A DNA stretch of 64,000 bases from Flavobacteriaceae bacterium F08102. GTDB taxonomy: Bacteria > Bacteroidota > Bacteroidia > Flavobacteriales > Flavobacteriaceae. Position 1 is the first letter of the stretch; each line of letters starts with the position of its first letter. A model generated the notes under the pieces. It searched no databases and was not told where the DNA came from. It was given only the letters and a program-made list of their open reading frames with translations. Of the stretch, positions 43,420 through 51,471 are shown in pieces. Both the position numbers and the translations under genes were made by a program. The stretch spans positions 62,874-126,873 of the forward strand of contig JALKAY010000001.1 in NCBI GenBank assembly GCA_023015935.1. The letters run 5' to 3'.

Positions 43420-44094
43420 ATGAAAAAAAGTTTTTTAAAAGCACCTGATTTCACACTAATTTTGTGCTATTTACTGATGATATCAGGTGTTTTTACAGCA
43501 TGTAACACAAGTGAATCTACAGATTATAACACACCAATAAATGTAAAAAAACTAAAAGAGCACCTCATTACAGTAGGCCAAGCGGTGGATGGTTATCAAC
43601 GGTATAGCAAGGAACGTATTCATTTAACCCAAGATACATTAAAGCAATTATACGGTAAAGATTTTAATGACACTCGAATGGTTCGATTTGACATTGAAAC
43701 TATTAAAAGTTATATCGCTTATGTAGAAAAAATGTCCGCTAAAAAAGGCCTTAAACCTGAGGGACTACAATTTTATTTTTCAGTTCATCCAAATTCTGGG
43801 AAACAAGCCAATCATCAATCCTTTTTTATAGCTCCAACAGTTGAAAACAATGGAACTCAATCAGGGTATACCATTGTTAAAAAAGGAGATTCAACCGAAA
43901 TAATATTTTTAAAATCCTTATTAAGTGACGGTCGAAATACATCAAATTCATCGAGCCAAATCATCAATATGAGCAAGGCTTCATTCTTTAATTTTGCACA
44001 AGAAGATGAAGAAGACCAAGATGGTGAAGACGATGATGAGGATCTAGATGGTTTAATTATGAATATGGGATCTGGAACCCCTCCAGGCGAATAA
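43420..44094 (+). CDS. Acidic-tailed lipoprotein of unknown function
   Basis: A 224-aa exported protein: positively charged start MKKSFLKAPDF, hydrophobic segment ILCYLLMISGVFTAC with a lipobox, then a helical region NVKKLKEHLITVGQAVDGYQRYSKERIHL and a compact alpha/beta part. The C-terminal ~30 residues are strikingly acidic (about 16 Asp/Glu around EDEEDQDGEDDDEDLDG), reminiscent of calcium-binding or disordered tails. The start at 43420 gives the lipobox; a longer open frame to 43255 crosses the operator region and is rejected. First gene of the signalling operon; no family recognised. Confidence 0.8.
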   Translation: MKKSFLKAPDFTLILCYLLMISGVFTACNTSESTDYNTPINVKKLKEHLITVGQAVDGYQRYSKERIHLTQDTLKQLYGKDFNDTRMVRFDIETIKSYIAYVEKMSAKKGLKPEGLQFYFSVHPNSGKQANHQSFFIAPTVENNGTQSGYTIVKKGDSTEIIFLKSLLSDGRNTSNSSSQIINMSKASFFNFAQEDEEDQDGEDDDEDLDGLIMNMGSGTPPGE

Positions 44095-44109
44095 TAATCG
44101 AAAAAATTA

Positions 44110-44787
44110 ATGCTTGACCTCTCTGTAACAGCAATTAAAGGCACTGTAAAATATGCCGAACTACTTGCCGCAATTTCTGGCACGATAACCTATTATAAAT
44201 ATAGGCATACTCCCGTGAAATATTTTTTATGGTTGTTATGGTATATCGTACTAACAGAATTTGTAGGTAGTTGGGCTATAAAATATGATTTTTTAATCTT
44301 CAAGGATGAACACGGAGTTAAATACAATTTATGGATGATAAATTTACTTTACCTTATTTTCTATCCAACCTGTTTCTATATCTACCATCAGACAGTAACA
44401 AGTCTACGCTACAAGTTTTGGATAAAGCTCTTTTTTATCGCATACCTAATCTTGTCATTAATTAATTGGACATTTATACAAAACTTTATATTTTCATGGT
44501 CAGAATTGCCATTTATAACAGGATCATTAATGCTCGTGGTGTCTATTATATTTTATTTCATTGAATTATTAAGATCAGAAAAAATAATTATCTTTCATCG
44601 AATGTTATTTTTTTGGATCAGTGTTGGTTTATTACTTTTTCATACTGGAACAATCCCTTTTAGTGCGCAAATAAATGGATATGCCCTGATCCCTGGCATC
44701 CATAAATTATTTTTAATCAATTATGTATTGGCCATTGCCATGTATGTAATTTTCACATTTGGATTTCTATGGAGCAAGAAGGAATAA
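44110..44787 (+). CDS. Seven-TM membrane protein of the signalling operon
   Basis: A 225-aa polytopic protein with seven hydrophobic segments (near KYAELLAAISGTITYY, YFLWLLWYIVLTEFVGSWAI, WMINLLYLIFYPTCFYIY, KLFFIAYLILSLINW, FITGSLMLVVSIIFYFIELL, LFFWISVGLLLFHTGTIPF, LINYVLAIAMYVIFTFGFLW) and very short loops. It has no catalytic or receptor domain. It starts 15 bases after the lipoprotein stop, and its last codons overlap the next small gene. It may be the membrane sensing part for the following histidine kinase, which itself has only one TM segment (inference). Confidence 0.82.
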   Translation: MLDLSVTAIKGTVKYAELLAAISGTITYYKYRHTPVKYFLWLLWYIVLTEFVGSWAIKYDFLIFKDEHGVKYNLWMINLLYLIFYPTCFYIYHQTVTSLRYKFWIKLFFIAYLILSLINWTFIQNFIFSWSELPFITGSLMLVVSIIFYFIELLRSEKIIIFHRMLFFWISVGLLLFHTGTIPFSAQINGYALIPGIHKLFLINYVLAIAMYVIFTFGFLWSKKE

Positions 44788-44948
44788 CATTAATTATAGA
44801 ATATACAACAATTATCGTGTTGATATTAGCCATTGCACTTGCCTTTGTAATGAGCCTTTGCTTATATAAAAAGGATAAATTATTGGCCGAGATAAAGTCA
44901 TTAAAAAAATTACTTTCAGACGATTCATCTCAAATAGTAAAAAACTAA
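44769..44948 (+). CDS. 59-aa single-TM peptide between the 7-TM protein and the kinase
   Basis: ATG at 44769 overlaps the end of the 7-TM gene by 19 bases and the frame closes at TAA 44946-44948, ten bases before the kinase ATG. The peptide has a short acidic N-terminus (MEQEGITLIIEY), one TM helix (IIVLILAIALAFVMSLCLY) and a Lys-rich amphipathic tail (KKDKLLAEIKSLKKLLSD). The overlap and spacing make a real, translationally coupled gene likely. Candidate connector between the 7-TM protein and the kinase; no known family. Confidence 0.7.
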   Translation: MEQEGITLIIEYTTIIVLILAIALAFVMSLCLYKKDKLLAEIKSLKKLLSDDSSQIVKN

Positions 44949-44958
44949 TCCCAATTTG

Positions 44959-45741
44959 ATGTTTGACAACACGACAATAATGGTGATTATCACCACCCTT
45001 ACCGTAATCATATTAGTAATCATTATTGTTGTGTTTTTCAGTATTTTTCAAAATAGAAAAATAAAATTCTTGTTTGAACAACAAGAGATTCAACGAAGAT
45101 TTGATGATGAAATCATAAAATCTCAGCTAGAAACGCAAGAACAAACACTTCAAAACATCAGTTGGGAATTACACGACAATATTGGTCAGCTCTTATCTGT
45201 AGCCAATATGCAAATTAATATCCTGAAGCCAAAAATGAGTTTGGAGCAACAACAGCTCTTGAATGAAACGAGTGAAATCATCTCTAAGAGCTTACAAGAA
45301 ATTCGTTCGTTATCAAAATTACTAAATCCAGAGGTTATAAAAAATATAGGTCTCGTAGACGCATTACAGTTAGAAATAGATCGATTTAACCGGCTTAATT
45401 TTATTGAAGCTACCCTCATAATCAAAGGAGAAACACAACCTATTGATCAAAAAGATGAAATCATTTTGTTCAGAATTTTACAAGAGTTCCTGTCCAATTC
45501 ATTAAAACATTCTAAAACGAATAAGCTTGAAGTAAAAATAAACTATGAAGAAAATCTCCTTATGATTGAAGCCCGTGATTTTGGTGTTGGTTTTAATCAA
45601 GAGGAGCATAAAATAGGGTCTGGCCTTATAAATATGAAAAGTAGAGCTACCTTAATAAATGCAAAAATTGAACTCCTCGCCGAAAAAAACAAAGGAGTTT
45701 ATTTAACTTTAACCTATCCATTAAAAGAAAATCATGCCTAA
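44959..45741 (+). CDS. Sensor histidine kinase, HisKA_3 (NarX-like) type
   Basis: A 260-aa kinase: one N-terminal TM (IMVIITTLTVIILVIIIVVFFSIF, ~7-30), a short coiled coil, the HisKA_3 phospho-acceptor box SWELHDNIGQLLSVANMQI (His72), and a HATPase_c domain (ILQEFLSNSLKHSKTNKLEV, EARDFGVGFNQEE, GSGLINMKSRATLINA). It has no extracellular sensor of its own. The ATG at 44959 is preferred over the TTG one codon earlier. Its end overlaps the response-regulator start by eight bases, showing tight pairing. Confidence 0.94.
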   Translation: MFDNTTIMVIITTLTVIILVIIIVVFFSIFQNRKIKFLFEQQEIQRRFDDEIIKSQLETQEQTLQNISWELHDNIGQLLSVANMQINILKPKMSLEQQQLLNETSEIISKSLQEIRSLSKLLNPEVIKNIGLVDALQLEIDRFNRLNFIEATLIIKGETQPIDQKDEIILFRILQEFLSNSLKHSKTNKLEVKINYEENLLMIEARDFGVGFNQEEHKIGSGLINMKSRATLINAKIELLAEKNKGVYLTLTYPLKENHA

Positions 45742-46381
45742 AACTACCGTTGCTATCATTGATGACCACACGTTATTTGCTCAATCTCTAAAGAGCTTAA
45801 TCAATACTTTTGACAACTATACAGTAAGTTATGAAGCTCAAAATGGGAAAGTCTTTCTCAATCAATTAAAAGGAGGTGGAGCCTTACCTGAAATAGCTCT
45901 AATGGATATGAATATGCCCATTTTAAACGGACTAGAGACCACCGCTATACTCAACAAAGAGTTTCCATCAATAAAAGTTCTTGCACTCTCTATGGACGAC
46001 GATGAAAACTCGATTATAAAAATGATTCGTGCTGGAGCAAAAGGGTATTTATTAAAGGACATCCATCCTGATATTTTACTTGAAGCCTTAAATGGTGTTA
46101 TGCGCGATGGTTTTTACCACACGAAGCTCGTATCCAATTCATTAGTCCATTCCCTTCATCCAATAAGCGACAACCCCAATGAAACATCGATTGAGTTCTT
46201 AGGTAGAGAATTAGAGTTTTTAAAATTAGCAAGTACAGAAATGACTTATAAAGAAATTGCCGTTGTGATGAATTTAAGTCCAAAAACTGTCGATGGATAT
46301 CGAGACCAGCTATTTAAAAAATTAAACGTTAAAAACAGAATTGGTTTGGCGGTATACGCAATTAAAAATAACTTAGCGTAA
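45734..46381 (+). CDS. LuxR/NarL-type response regulator
   Basis: A 215-aa regulator with an N-terminal receiver (acidic pair Asp10/Asp11 in AIIDDHTLF, phospho-acceptor Asp58 in LMDMNMPILNG, Ser/Lys switch region VLALSMDDDE and YLLKDIHPD) and a C-terminal LuxR HTH (LGRELEFLKLASTEMTYKEIAVVMNLSPKTVDGYRDQLF, split here around residues 155-195). It is the cognate partner of the kinase upstream and the last gene of the operon. The three spaced palindromes before the operon are its best candidate binding sites. Confidence 0.95.
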   Translation: MPKTTVAIIDDHTLFAQSLKSLINTFDNYTVSYEAQNGKVFLNQLKGGGALPEIALMDMNMPILNGLETTAILNKEFPSIKVLALSMDDDENSIIKMIRAGAKGYLLKDIHPDILLEALNGVMRDGFYHTKLVSNSLVHSLHPISDNPNETSIEFLGRELEFLKLASTEMTYKEIAVVMNLSPKTVDGYRDQLFKKLNVKNRIGLAVYAIKNNLA

Positions 46382-46418
46382 ATGTAGCTCTTCAGTAGGT
46401 TTCAAGTCAAATCGTTCT

Positions 46419-46835
46419 CTAACCCCCATATACGACTAAGCAAAGAAATGGGGTATCTATAAGTGCTATTAATACCTTAACAAGCTTGTAAACATCGTCC
46501 AAGGCAATACCTCAAAACTACAGAGCAATACTAAAACGGTTGAGGTGTCAATGAGTTTAGATGAAAACGTTGAAAAATTATTCTGAAGCAAAAATCCCCA
46601 CCACTACCACTTGATTGGATTTGCGTTTACCATATATTTCTGAAATAATATCCGTTATTAAAAAGGTTATCGGATAAGGTAAAATCCCAACAGAAATTTC
46701 AAATCGATATCTACCCAAAAAATTCCAATAAAAAAATTTTTGAAAAATTAAATTGGATACTACCAAAGCGGTACTAAACAATGCGGCTAACACCATATAG
46801 TTAGAAAGAGTAAGTTGTTTATTATCTCTTTTCAT
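46419..46835 (-). pseudogene. Queuosine-precursor (VUT/YhhQ) transporter gene with internal deletion
   Basis: The N-terminal 84 residues (KQLTLSNYMVLAALFSTALVV … ILPYPITFLITDIISEIYGKRKSNQVVVVGIFAS) are normal for this ~230-aa inner-membrane transporter. The frame then hits TAA at 46578-46580. In another frame, directly after the break, the C-terminal part resumes: NNFSTFSSKLIDTSTVLVLL, CSFEVLPWTMFTSLL, and after a second frame change KVLIALIDTPFLCLVVYGG, ending at TAG 46419-46421. About 85-90 central residues are missing, and a second small deletion lies near the end. Transport is certainly lost. The 196 bases below the broken frame are thus pseudogene and not spacer. Confidence 0.88.
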
Positions 46836-46889
46836 CAAGAACGAATTTATTAAATTTTACTGAAGGAGGGTATTCAGAACTAATTTTTC

Positions 46890-46897
46890 TATTTTTG
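46890..46897 (+). promoter_or_regulatory. -7 promoter box of fabD
   Basis: TATTTTTG, perfect TAnnTTTG, 22 bases before the fabD ATG. Confidence 0.6.
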
Positions 46898-46919
46898 CCA
46901 CTTACCAAAATCAATAACT

Positions 46920-47810
46920 ATGCACGCCTATATATTTCCAGGTCAAGGAGCCCAATTTTCAGGAATGGGTTTAGATATTTATGAAAATTCACCCGAAGGT
47001 CAAGAAATTTTTGAAAATGCCAATGCAATTCTTGGATTTTCAATTACAGACATTATGTTTGAAGGAACTGATGAGCAACTCAAAGAAACGAAAGTTACGC
47101 AACCCGCTATATTCTTACATTCTGTCGCGTTAGCGAAAACAATGGGAGAAGCATTTAATCCATCAATGGTTGCAGGTCATTCCTTAGGTGAATTTTCTGC
47201 ATTGGTAGCAAATGGAACCCTTTCTTTTGAAGATGCCCTGCGCTTAGTTTCTAAAAGAGCAATGGCTATGCAAAAAGCCTGTGAATTACAAACCTCAACA
47301 ATGGCTGCGGTTTTAGGTTTAGATGACGCCAAGGTAGAAGAAATTTGTGAAAACACACCTGGCATTGTCGTTGCAGCGAACTACAACTGCCCTGGTCAAT
47401 TGGTTATCTCTGGAGAAACAGAAGCCGTAAACAAAGCATGTGCCTCTATGCTTGAAGCAGGTGCGCGAAGAGCGATTGTTTTACCCGTTGGCGGAGCCTT
47501 TCACTCCCCCTTAATGGAGCCGGCAAGAGAAGAATTAGCCGCCGCTATTGAAAACACCACCTTTAACGAGCCCAATGCCCCCATATATCAAAATGTAACA
47601 GCAAGTGCAGTAAATACCGCTAGTGAAATTAAAAATAATCTTATTTTACAATTAACGGCTCCCGTAAAATGGACACAATCTATGCAACAAATGATTGCCG
47701 ATGGTGCAACTAGGTTTACCGAAGTTGGTCCTGGAAATGTACTTCAAGGTTTATTACGAAAAATAGATCGTTCAGTACAAACTGATTCCGCCAACATAAA
47801 CAACAACTAA
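46920..47810 (+). CDS. fabD: Malonyl-CoA:ACP transacylase
   Basis: Loads malonyl groups onto acyl carrier protein for fatty-acid elongation. The 296-aa protein opens with YIFPGQGAQFSGMGLDIYE, has the GHSLGE nucleophile elbow (Ser88), the conserved Arg in LVSKRAMAMQ, and the catalytic His in VGGAFHSPLM. Length is canonical. It lies away from other fab genes and is followed within a few bases by two small genes that may share its transcript. Confidence 0.96.
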   Translation: MHAYIFPGQGAQFSGMGLDIYENSPEGQEIFENANAILGFSITDIMFEGTDEQLKETKVTQPAIFLHSVALAKTMGEAFNPSMVAGHSLGEFSALVANGTLSFEDALRLVSKRAMAMQKACELQTSTMAAVLGLDDAKVEEICENTPGIVVAANYNCPGQLVISGETEAVNKACASMLEAGARRAIVLPVGGAFHSPLMEPAREELAAAIENTTFNEPNAPIYQNVTASAVNTASEIKNNLILQLTAPVKWTQSMQQMIADGATRFTEVGPGNVLQGLLRKIDRSVQTDSANINNN

Positions 47811-47814
47811 AATT

Positions 47815-47949
47815 ATGCGACAATTTTTTTTACAATCTTCTGCTGAAGCCACAGGGGAATCCGTAGGTCAAATTGTATTTTACATTATCTTAATAGGCCT
47901 TAGTCTATTTCTCTATTTTAAAGTGCGCAATAGAAACAAAAAGAAGTGA
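47815..47949 (+). CDS. 44-aa single-TM peptide after fabD
   Basis: ATG 47815 follows the fabD stop by four bases; the frame ends with TGA 47947-47949, overlapping the GTG start of the next gene (GTGA). The peptide has a polar N-terminal half (MRQFFLQSSAEATGESVGQ), a TM helix (IVFYIILIGLSLFLYF) and a basic tail (KVRNRNKKK). The tight packing on both sides supports a real gene. Function unknown. Confidence 0.65.
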   Translation: MRQFFLQSSAEATGESVGQIVFYIILIGLSLFLYFKVRNRNKKK

Positions 47950-48341
47950 AAAAAGACATCGAAATCCCAAAAGTAGAAGGTGTTTATATGGCAATTTGCC
48001 ACCAATATAACTCTGTTTTTAAATCAGACGACTGGCATGCTTATATTCTTAATGAGAAACCCCTTCCATTAGAGAACATCCTCATTGTTTCTATGGGGTA
48101 TGATCAAAAAAATAAAACAGCAAAGCTACGTCATCAACTCAACGTCTTGCCGGCCAAATCAGGAGCCAAAGTTGAATTGATTCAAGGTGAAGTACTGAAA
48201 TTAACCAATGTATTTCAAGTCACCTTTTTTATCGAAAATCAATTGTTTGAAAAGACCTTTATTTTCCCTAAAAATAGTATTAATAAAGCAAATATCAAAC
48301 CTATCCCCCTCCTCCAAATGAATGGAATTATGCAATCGTAA
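47946..48341 (+). CDS. Hypothetical cytosolic protein
   Basis: A 131-aa protein starting at GTG, coupled to the preceding peptide by a 4-base overlap. MKKDIEIPKVEGVYMAICHQYN opens it; alternating strands (ENILIVSMGYDQKNKTAKLRH, VFQVTFFIENQLFEKTFIF) suggest a small beta-rich fold with no signal peptide or TM. Its stop lies only three bases from the stop of the convergent ACT-domain gene. Probably conserved in flavobacteria; I do not recognise a domain. Confidence 0.75.
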   Translation: MKKDIEIPKVEGVYMAICHQYNSVFKSDDWHAYILNEKPLPLENILIVSMGYDQKNKTAKLRHQLNVLPAKSGAKVELIQGEVLKLTNVFQVTFFIENQLFEKTFIFPKNSINKANIKPIPLLQMNGIMQS

Positions 48342-48344
48342 TCT

Positions 48345-49007
48345 TTAGTTCTTTAATTTCATATCCATAAGGATAGCAAAGGCTTCGTTAATATCAACTT
48401 CCTTAACCACAATGGTCATTTCGTGTGTTGTTGAGATAACTTCCTGCACCGCAATATCTGCCCAGGCCAATTGTTTCAGAATAAAATAATATATCCCTGA
48501 TTGTTCCAAATTGGTTTTGGGTAATTTTATCGTAACAGAAGCCAAATCTTCTAAAAACCACAATTTCACTTCCTCTTCAAAATGTTTTTCAATTTTATCT
48601 TTTAGGTTGCTTGAGGCTACAATATTGGTTTCATATACCCCTTGAGAAATCGTAAAAAAATTATCCGTTGACTCGCCCAAATCAGTCAGAAGCTGTGTAA
48701 TGTTTTTTAACAAACTCGTCGAATTTTTAAAGGTACAGTCAATAAGATCTGATCGAACAATGAAATCTCCAGAGGCCAATGCAATTTTGCGCACATTTTT
48801 GCGCACTCTTAAAACACTCGAAGGTGAAAGCCTGTTTATTGCCATCATTATGGCTCCTTCTTTTATTTCCTTTCTCAACAATCGCTCTACTTCAGGCTTT
48901 ATCATTCGCGCTAACGAAGACACGTTGATCAATTTATCATATAGCGCTTCTTCAATAAAAGGGGTCTTATTAATAATCGAAGTGACGGCTTGCTGTATGG
49001 TTTTCAT
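48345..49007 (-). CDS. ACT-domain protein divergent from lysC, candidate regulator
   Basis: A 220-aa cytosolic protein (start 49007, MKTIQQAVTSII). The N-terminal ~75 residues are helical with a winged-helix-like pattern (INVSSLARMIKPEVERLLRKEIKEGAIMMAINRLS). A middle region follows, and the C-terminal ~70 residues form an ACT-like fold (SGIYYFILKQLAWADIAVQEVISTTHEMTIVVKEVDINEAF) like the regulatory domains of aspartate kinases. It has no kinase domain. Divergent placement 97 bases from lysC suggests amino-acid-dependent control of lysC (inference). A longer start is rejected because it adds an odd Phe/Leu-rich stretch. Confidence 0.75.
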   Translation of the reverse strand: MKTIQQAVTSIINKTPFIEEALYDKLINVSSLARMIKPEVERLLRKEIKEGAIMMAINRLSPSSVLRVRKNVRKIALASGDFIVRSDLIDCTFKNSTSLLKNITQLLTDLGESTDNFFTISQGVYETNIVASSNLKDKIEKHFEEEVKLWFLEDLASVTIKLPKTNLEQSGIYYFILKQLAWADIAVQEVISTTHEMTIVVKEVDINEAFAILMDMKLKN

Positions 49008-49104
49008 GTTTAAATTTAAACTATTTGTTATATTTTGTAAAAATAAAATAAAAAGTTTCATATCCCACAGGAAGGTTTAATTTTTGCACTGAAAAATTAC
49101 ACTT

Positions 49105-50439
49105 ATGATTGTATTAAAATTTGGAGGAACTTCCGTCGGATCTGCTCAAAACATTAAAAAAGTTGCATCGATTGTAGAAGCAGTTAAAGAAGATAAAATC
49201 ATTGTACTTTCTGCTGTCTCAGGCACTACGAATAGTTTAGTAAAAATCAATGAACTTATCAATGCGGGACAGCACGACAATGCAGCAAACATCGTTCGGG
49301 ACTTACAACAGCAGTACACCACGTTAATTAGTGATCTATATACAAGTAAGTCGAGTTTTCAAAAAGCGGGAATTTTTTTAAATGAACAATTTACACATTT
49401 AAAAAACCTCATGGCTCATCCTGGCAATGAAAATGAAATTTTAGCCTTGGGAGAAATTATCTCTACCCATTTATTTCATTATTATCAGCAAGAATTGAAT
49501 CGTAATAGTGAATTAATTTCTGCTCTCGACTTTATGGTTGTGGATAAGCATCACGAACCCATCCATCAGCAAATCAGCAATCAACTCACACAAATTCTTG
49601 AACAAAGGCCTTCAACTTCTTATATTACTCAAGGGTTTATCTGTCGAAACATCGATGGTGAAATTGATAATCTAAAAAGAGGGGGAAGTGATTATTCTGC
49701 TTCGTTAATTGGAGCTGCTATAAAAGCCTCAGAAATTCAGATTTGGACCGATATAAGCGGTATGCACAATAACGATCCGAGATTTGTTGAAAACACGGTT
49801 TCTATCCAAGAAATATCTTTTGATGAAGCTGCCGAATTAGCCTATTTTGGTGCGAAAATTTTACATCCACAGAGTATTATTCCAGCGCAACAAAACAATA
49901 TTCCGGTCCGTTTAAAAAACACATTTAATCCAGAAGCGGTTGGCACCATAATTAAAAATTGCCCCGTTTCAAAAGGCATTAGAGCTATCGCCGCAAAGGA
50001 TGATATTATTGCAATTAAAATTAAATCTTATCGCATGTTAATGGCTTATGGATTTCTCAAAAAAATCTTTGAAGTTTTTGAAAAATACGAAACGGCCATA
50101 GATATGATTACAACCTCAGAAGTAGCGGTATCACTTACCATTGACAATCCGACCTATCTTTCTGAGATTTTGAAAGAACTTGAAGTATTTGGCAAGGTAG
50201 CTTGTGAACATAACATGAGTATTATTTGTCTTGCTGGCGATTTCTCACAAAAATCTAAAGGGATTATTGCCCAAGTTACTCAATGTTTAAAGGAAATTCC
50301 CATCCGAATGATTTCATGTGGAGGAAGTAATTATAACATTTCCTTATTAGTCACAAGTCAAGATAAAGTCAATGCTTTAAATCTACTTAATGATGGATTA
50401 TTTAAGGCTCAAAATACGCCAAATCCAATTCTCAATTAA
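49105..50439 (+). CDS. lysC: Aspartate kinase, monofunctional
   Basis: Phosphorylates aspartate, the first step to lysine, threonine, methionine and diaminopimelate. The 444-aa protein opens with IVLKFGGTSVGSAQNI. It continues with RGGSDYSASLIGAAIKASEIQIWTDISGMHNNDPR, EISFDEAAELAYFGAKILHP (catalytic and substrate loops) and tandem ACT domains from ~residue 310. One of two aspartate kinases in the window; being full-length with ACT domains it is probably feedback-controlled. The next gene ends convergently and contains this gene's terminator. Confidence 0.93.
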   Translation: MIVLKFGGTSVGSAQNIKKVASIVEAVKEDKIIVLSAVSGTTNSLVKINELINAGQHDNAANIVRDLQQQYTTLISDLYTSKSSFQKAGIFLNEQFTHLKNLMAHPGNENEILALGEIISTHLFHYYQQELNRNSELISALDFMVVDKHHEPIHQQISNQLTQILEQRPSTSYITQGFICRNIDGEIDNLKRGGSDYSASLIGAAIKASEIQIWTDISGMHNNDPRFVENTVSIQEISFDEAAELAYFGAKILHPQSIIPAQQNNIPVRLKNTFNPEAVGTIIKNCPVSKGIRAIAAKDDIIAIKIKSYRMLMAYGFLKKIFEVFEKYETAIDMITTSEVAVSLTIDNPTYLSEILKELEVFGKVACEHNMSIICLAGDFSQKSKGIIAQVTQCLKEIPIRMISCGGSNYNISLLVTSQDKVNALNLLNDGLFKAQNTPNPILN

Positions 50440-50475
50440 CGACGAAATCGTCAATTAAATTAATCCAATAAACAT

Positions 50476-51471
50476 TCAATTTAAAATAGATGTCAGAGAC
50501 GCAAAGATCTTCTTTGCGTCTTTTTGGTCGTAAAGTACTTCATATACAGCGTTAATTATTGGGGTATTTGCCTCTTTATCAAGGCTAATTTTCTGTGCAC
50601 TTTTGGTTGCGTAATATCCTTCTGCAACCATACTCATTTCCATCATTGCCGATTTCACCGTATACCCCTTACCAATCATATTGCCAAACAAACGATTTCT
50701 ACTAAACGTAGAATACCCCGTCACTAATAAATCCCCTAAGTAGGCCGAATCATTTATATTGCGCTTCATTTTATGTACTTTTTTTATAAAGCGCTTCATT
50801 TCACGAATCGCATTAGACATTAGTACAGCTTGAAAATTATCTCCATACCCCAATCCATGCGCGATTCCCGCAGCAATTGCATAAATATTTTTTAATACGG
50901 CTGCATACTCAGTTCCGACGATATCATCTGTTGTTTTACACATAATATAACGACTCGCCAACTGAGAGCTCATATAATTAGCCTGCTTTTTACGCTTGCT
51001 TGCAATGGTCAGATAAGAGAGTTTTTCTAACGCTACTTCTTCCGCATGACAAGGCCCAGAAATCACGCCAATATTTTTAAATGGAACATTCATCACAACA
51101 TTAAAATGTTCCCCTACAATGTATCCAGATTCCGGTACAATCCCTTTAATTGCCGAAAAAATAATTTTATCCTCTAGAGACACCGTTATTTTGTCTAATT
51201 CTGATTTTAAAAAAGCCGAAGGAATGGCAAAAATGGCGTAGTCAGCATACGCAATCATTTCATTAATATCAGCACTTAATTTTAGTTGTTCTGGTCGAAA
51301 TTCAACAGCACTGAGGTATTTCGGATTGTGTTTATTTTCTTTTATATATTCAACACTCGAAGCTGATCGCATATACCACCCTATCTCAGTGCGGTTTTCA
51401 CTCAACATTTTAACAATGGCTGTTGCCCAACTTCCACCTCCAAATACGGCGATTTTTACATTATTTTTCAT
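50476..51471 (-). CDS. gpsA: Glycerol-3-phosphate dehydrogenase, NAD(P)+
   Basis: Reduces dihydroxyacetone phosphate to sn-glycerol 3-phosphate for phospholipid synthesis. The 331-aa protein has the Rossmann loop VKIAVFGGGSWATAIVKML (GGGSWATA replaces GAGSWGTA), the SAIKGIVPE catalytic Lys segment, ISGPCHAEEVALE and the KNIYAIAAGIAHGLGYGDN helix with catalytic Lys. ATG 51471 is preferred to the TTG before it. It overlaps the acyltransferase stop by 11 bases, and its last ~10 codons double as the lysC terminator. Confidence 0.95.
   Translation of the reverse strand: MKNNVKIAVFGGGSWATAIVKMLSENRTEIGWYMRSASSVEYIKENKHNPKYLSAVEFRPEQLKLSADINEMIAYADYAIFAIPSAFLKSELDKITVSLEDKIIFSAIKGIVPESGYIVGEHFNVVMNVPFKNIGVISGPCHAEEVALEKLSYLTIASKRKKQANYMSSQLASRYIMCKTTDDIVGTEYAAVLKNIYAIAAGIAHGLGYGDNFQAVLMSNAIREMKRFIKKVHKMKRNINDSAYLGDLLVTGYSTFSRNRLFGNMIGKGYTVKSAMMEMSMVAEGYYATKSAQKISLDKEANTPIINAVYEVLYDQKDAKKIFASLTSILN
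50497..50525 (+). terminator. lysC terminator inside the gpsA coding end
   Basis: An 11-bp perfect stem AGACGCAAAGA / TCTTTGCGTCT with a 3-nt TCT loop followed by T5, 58 bases beyond the lysC stop. The same bases encode the gpsA C-terminal residues DAKKIFAS on the other strand. Confidence 0.85.
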
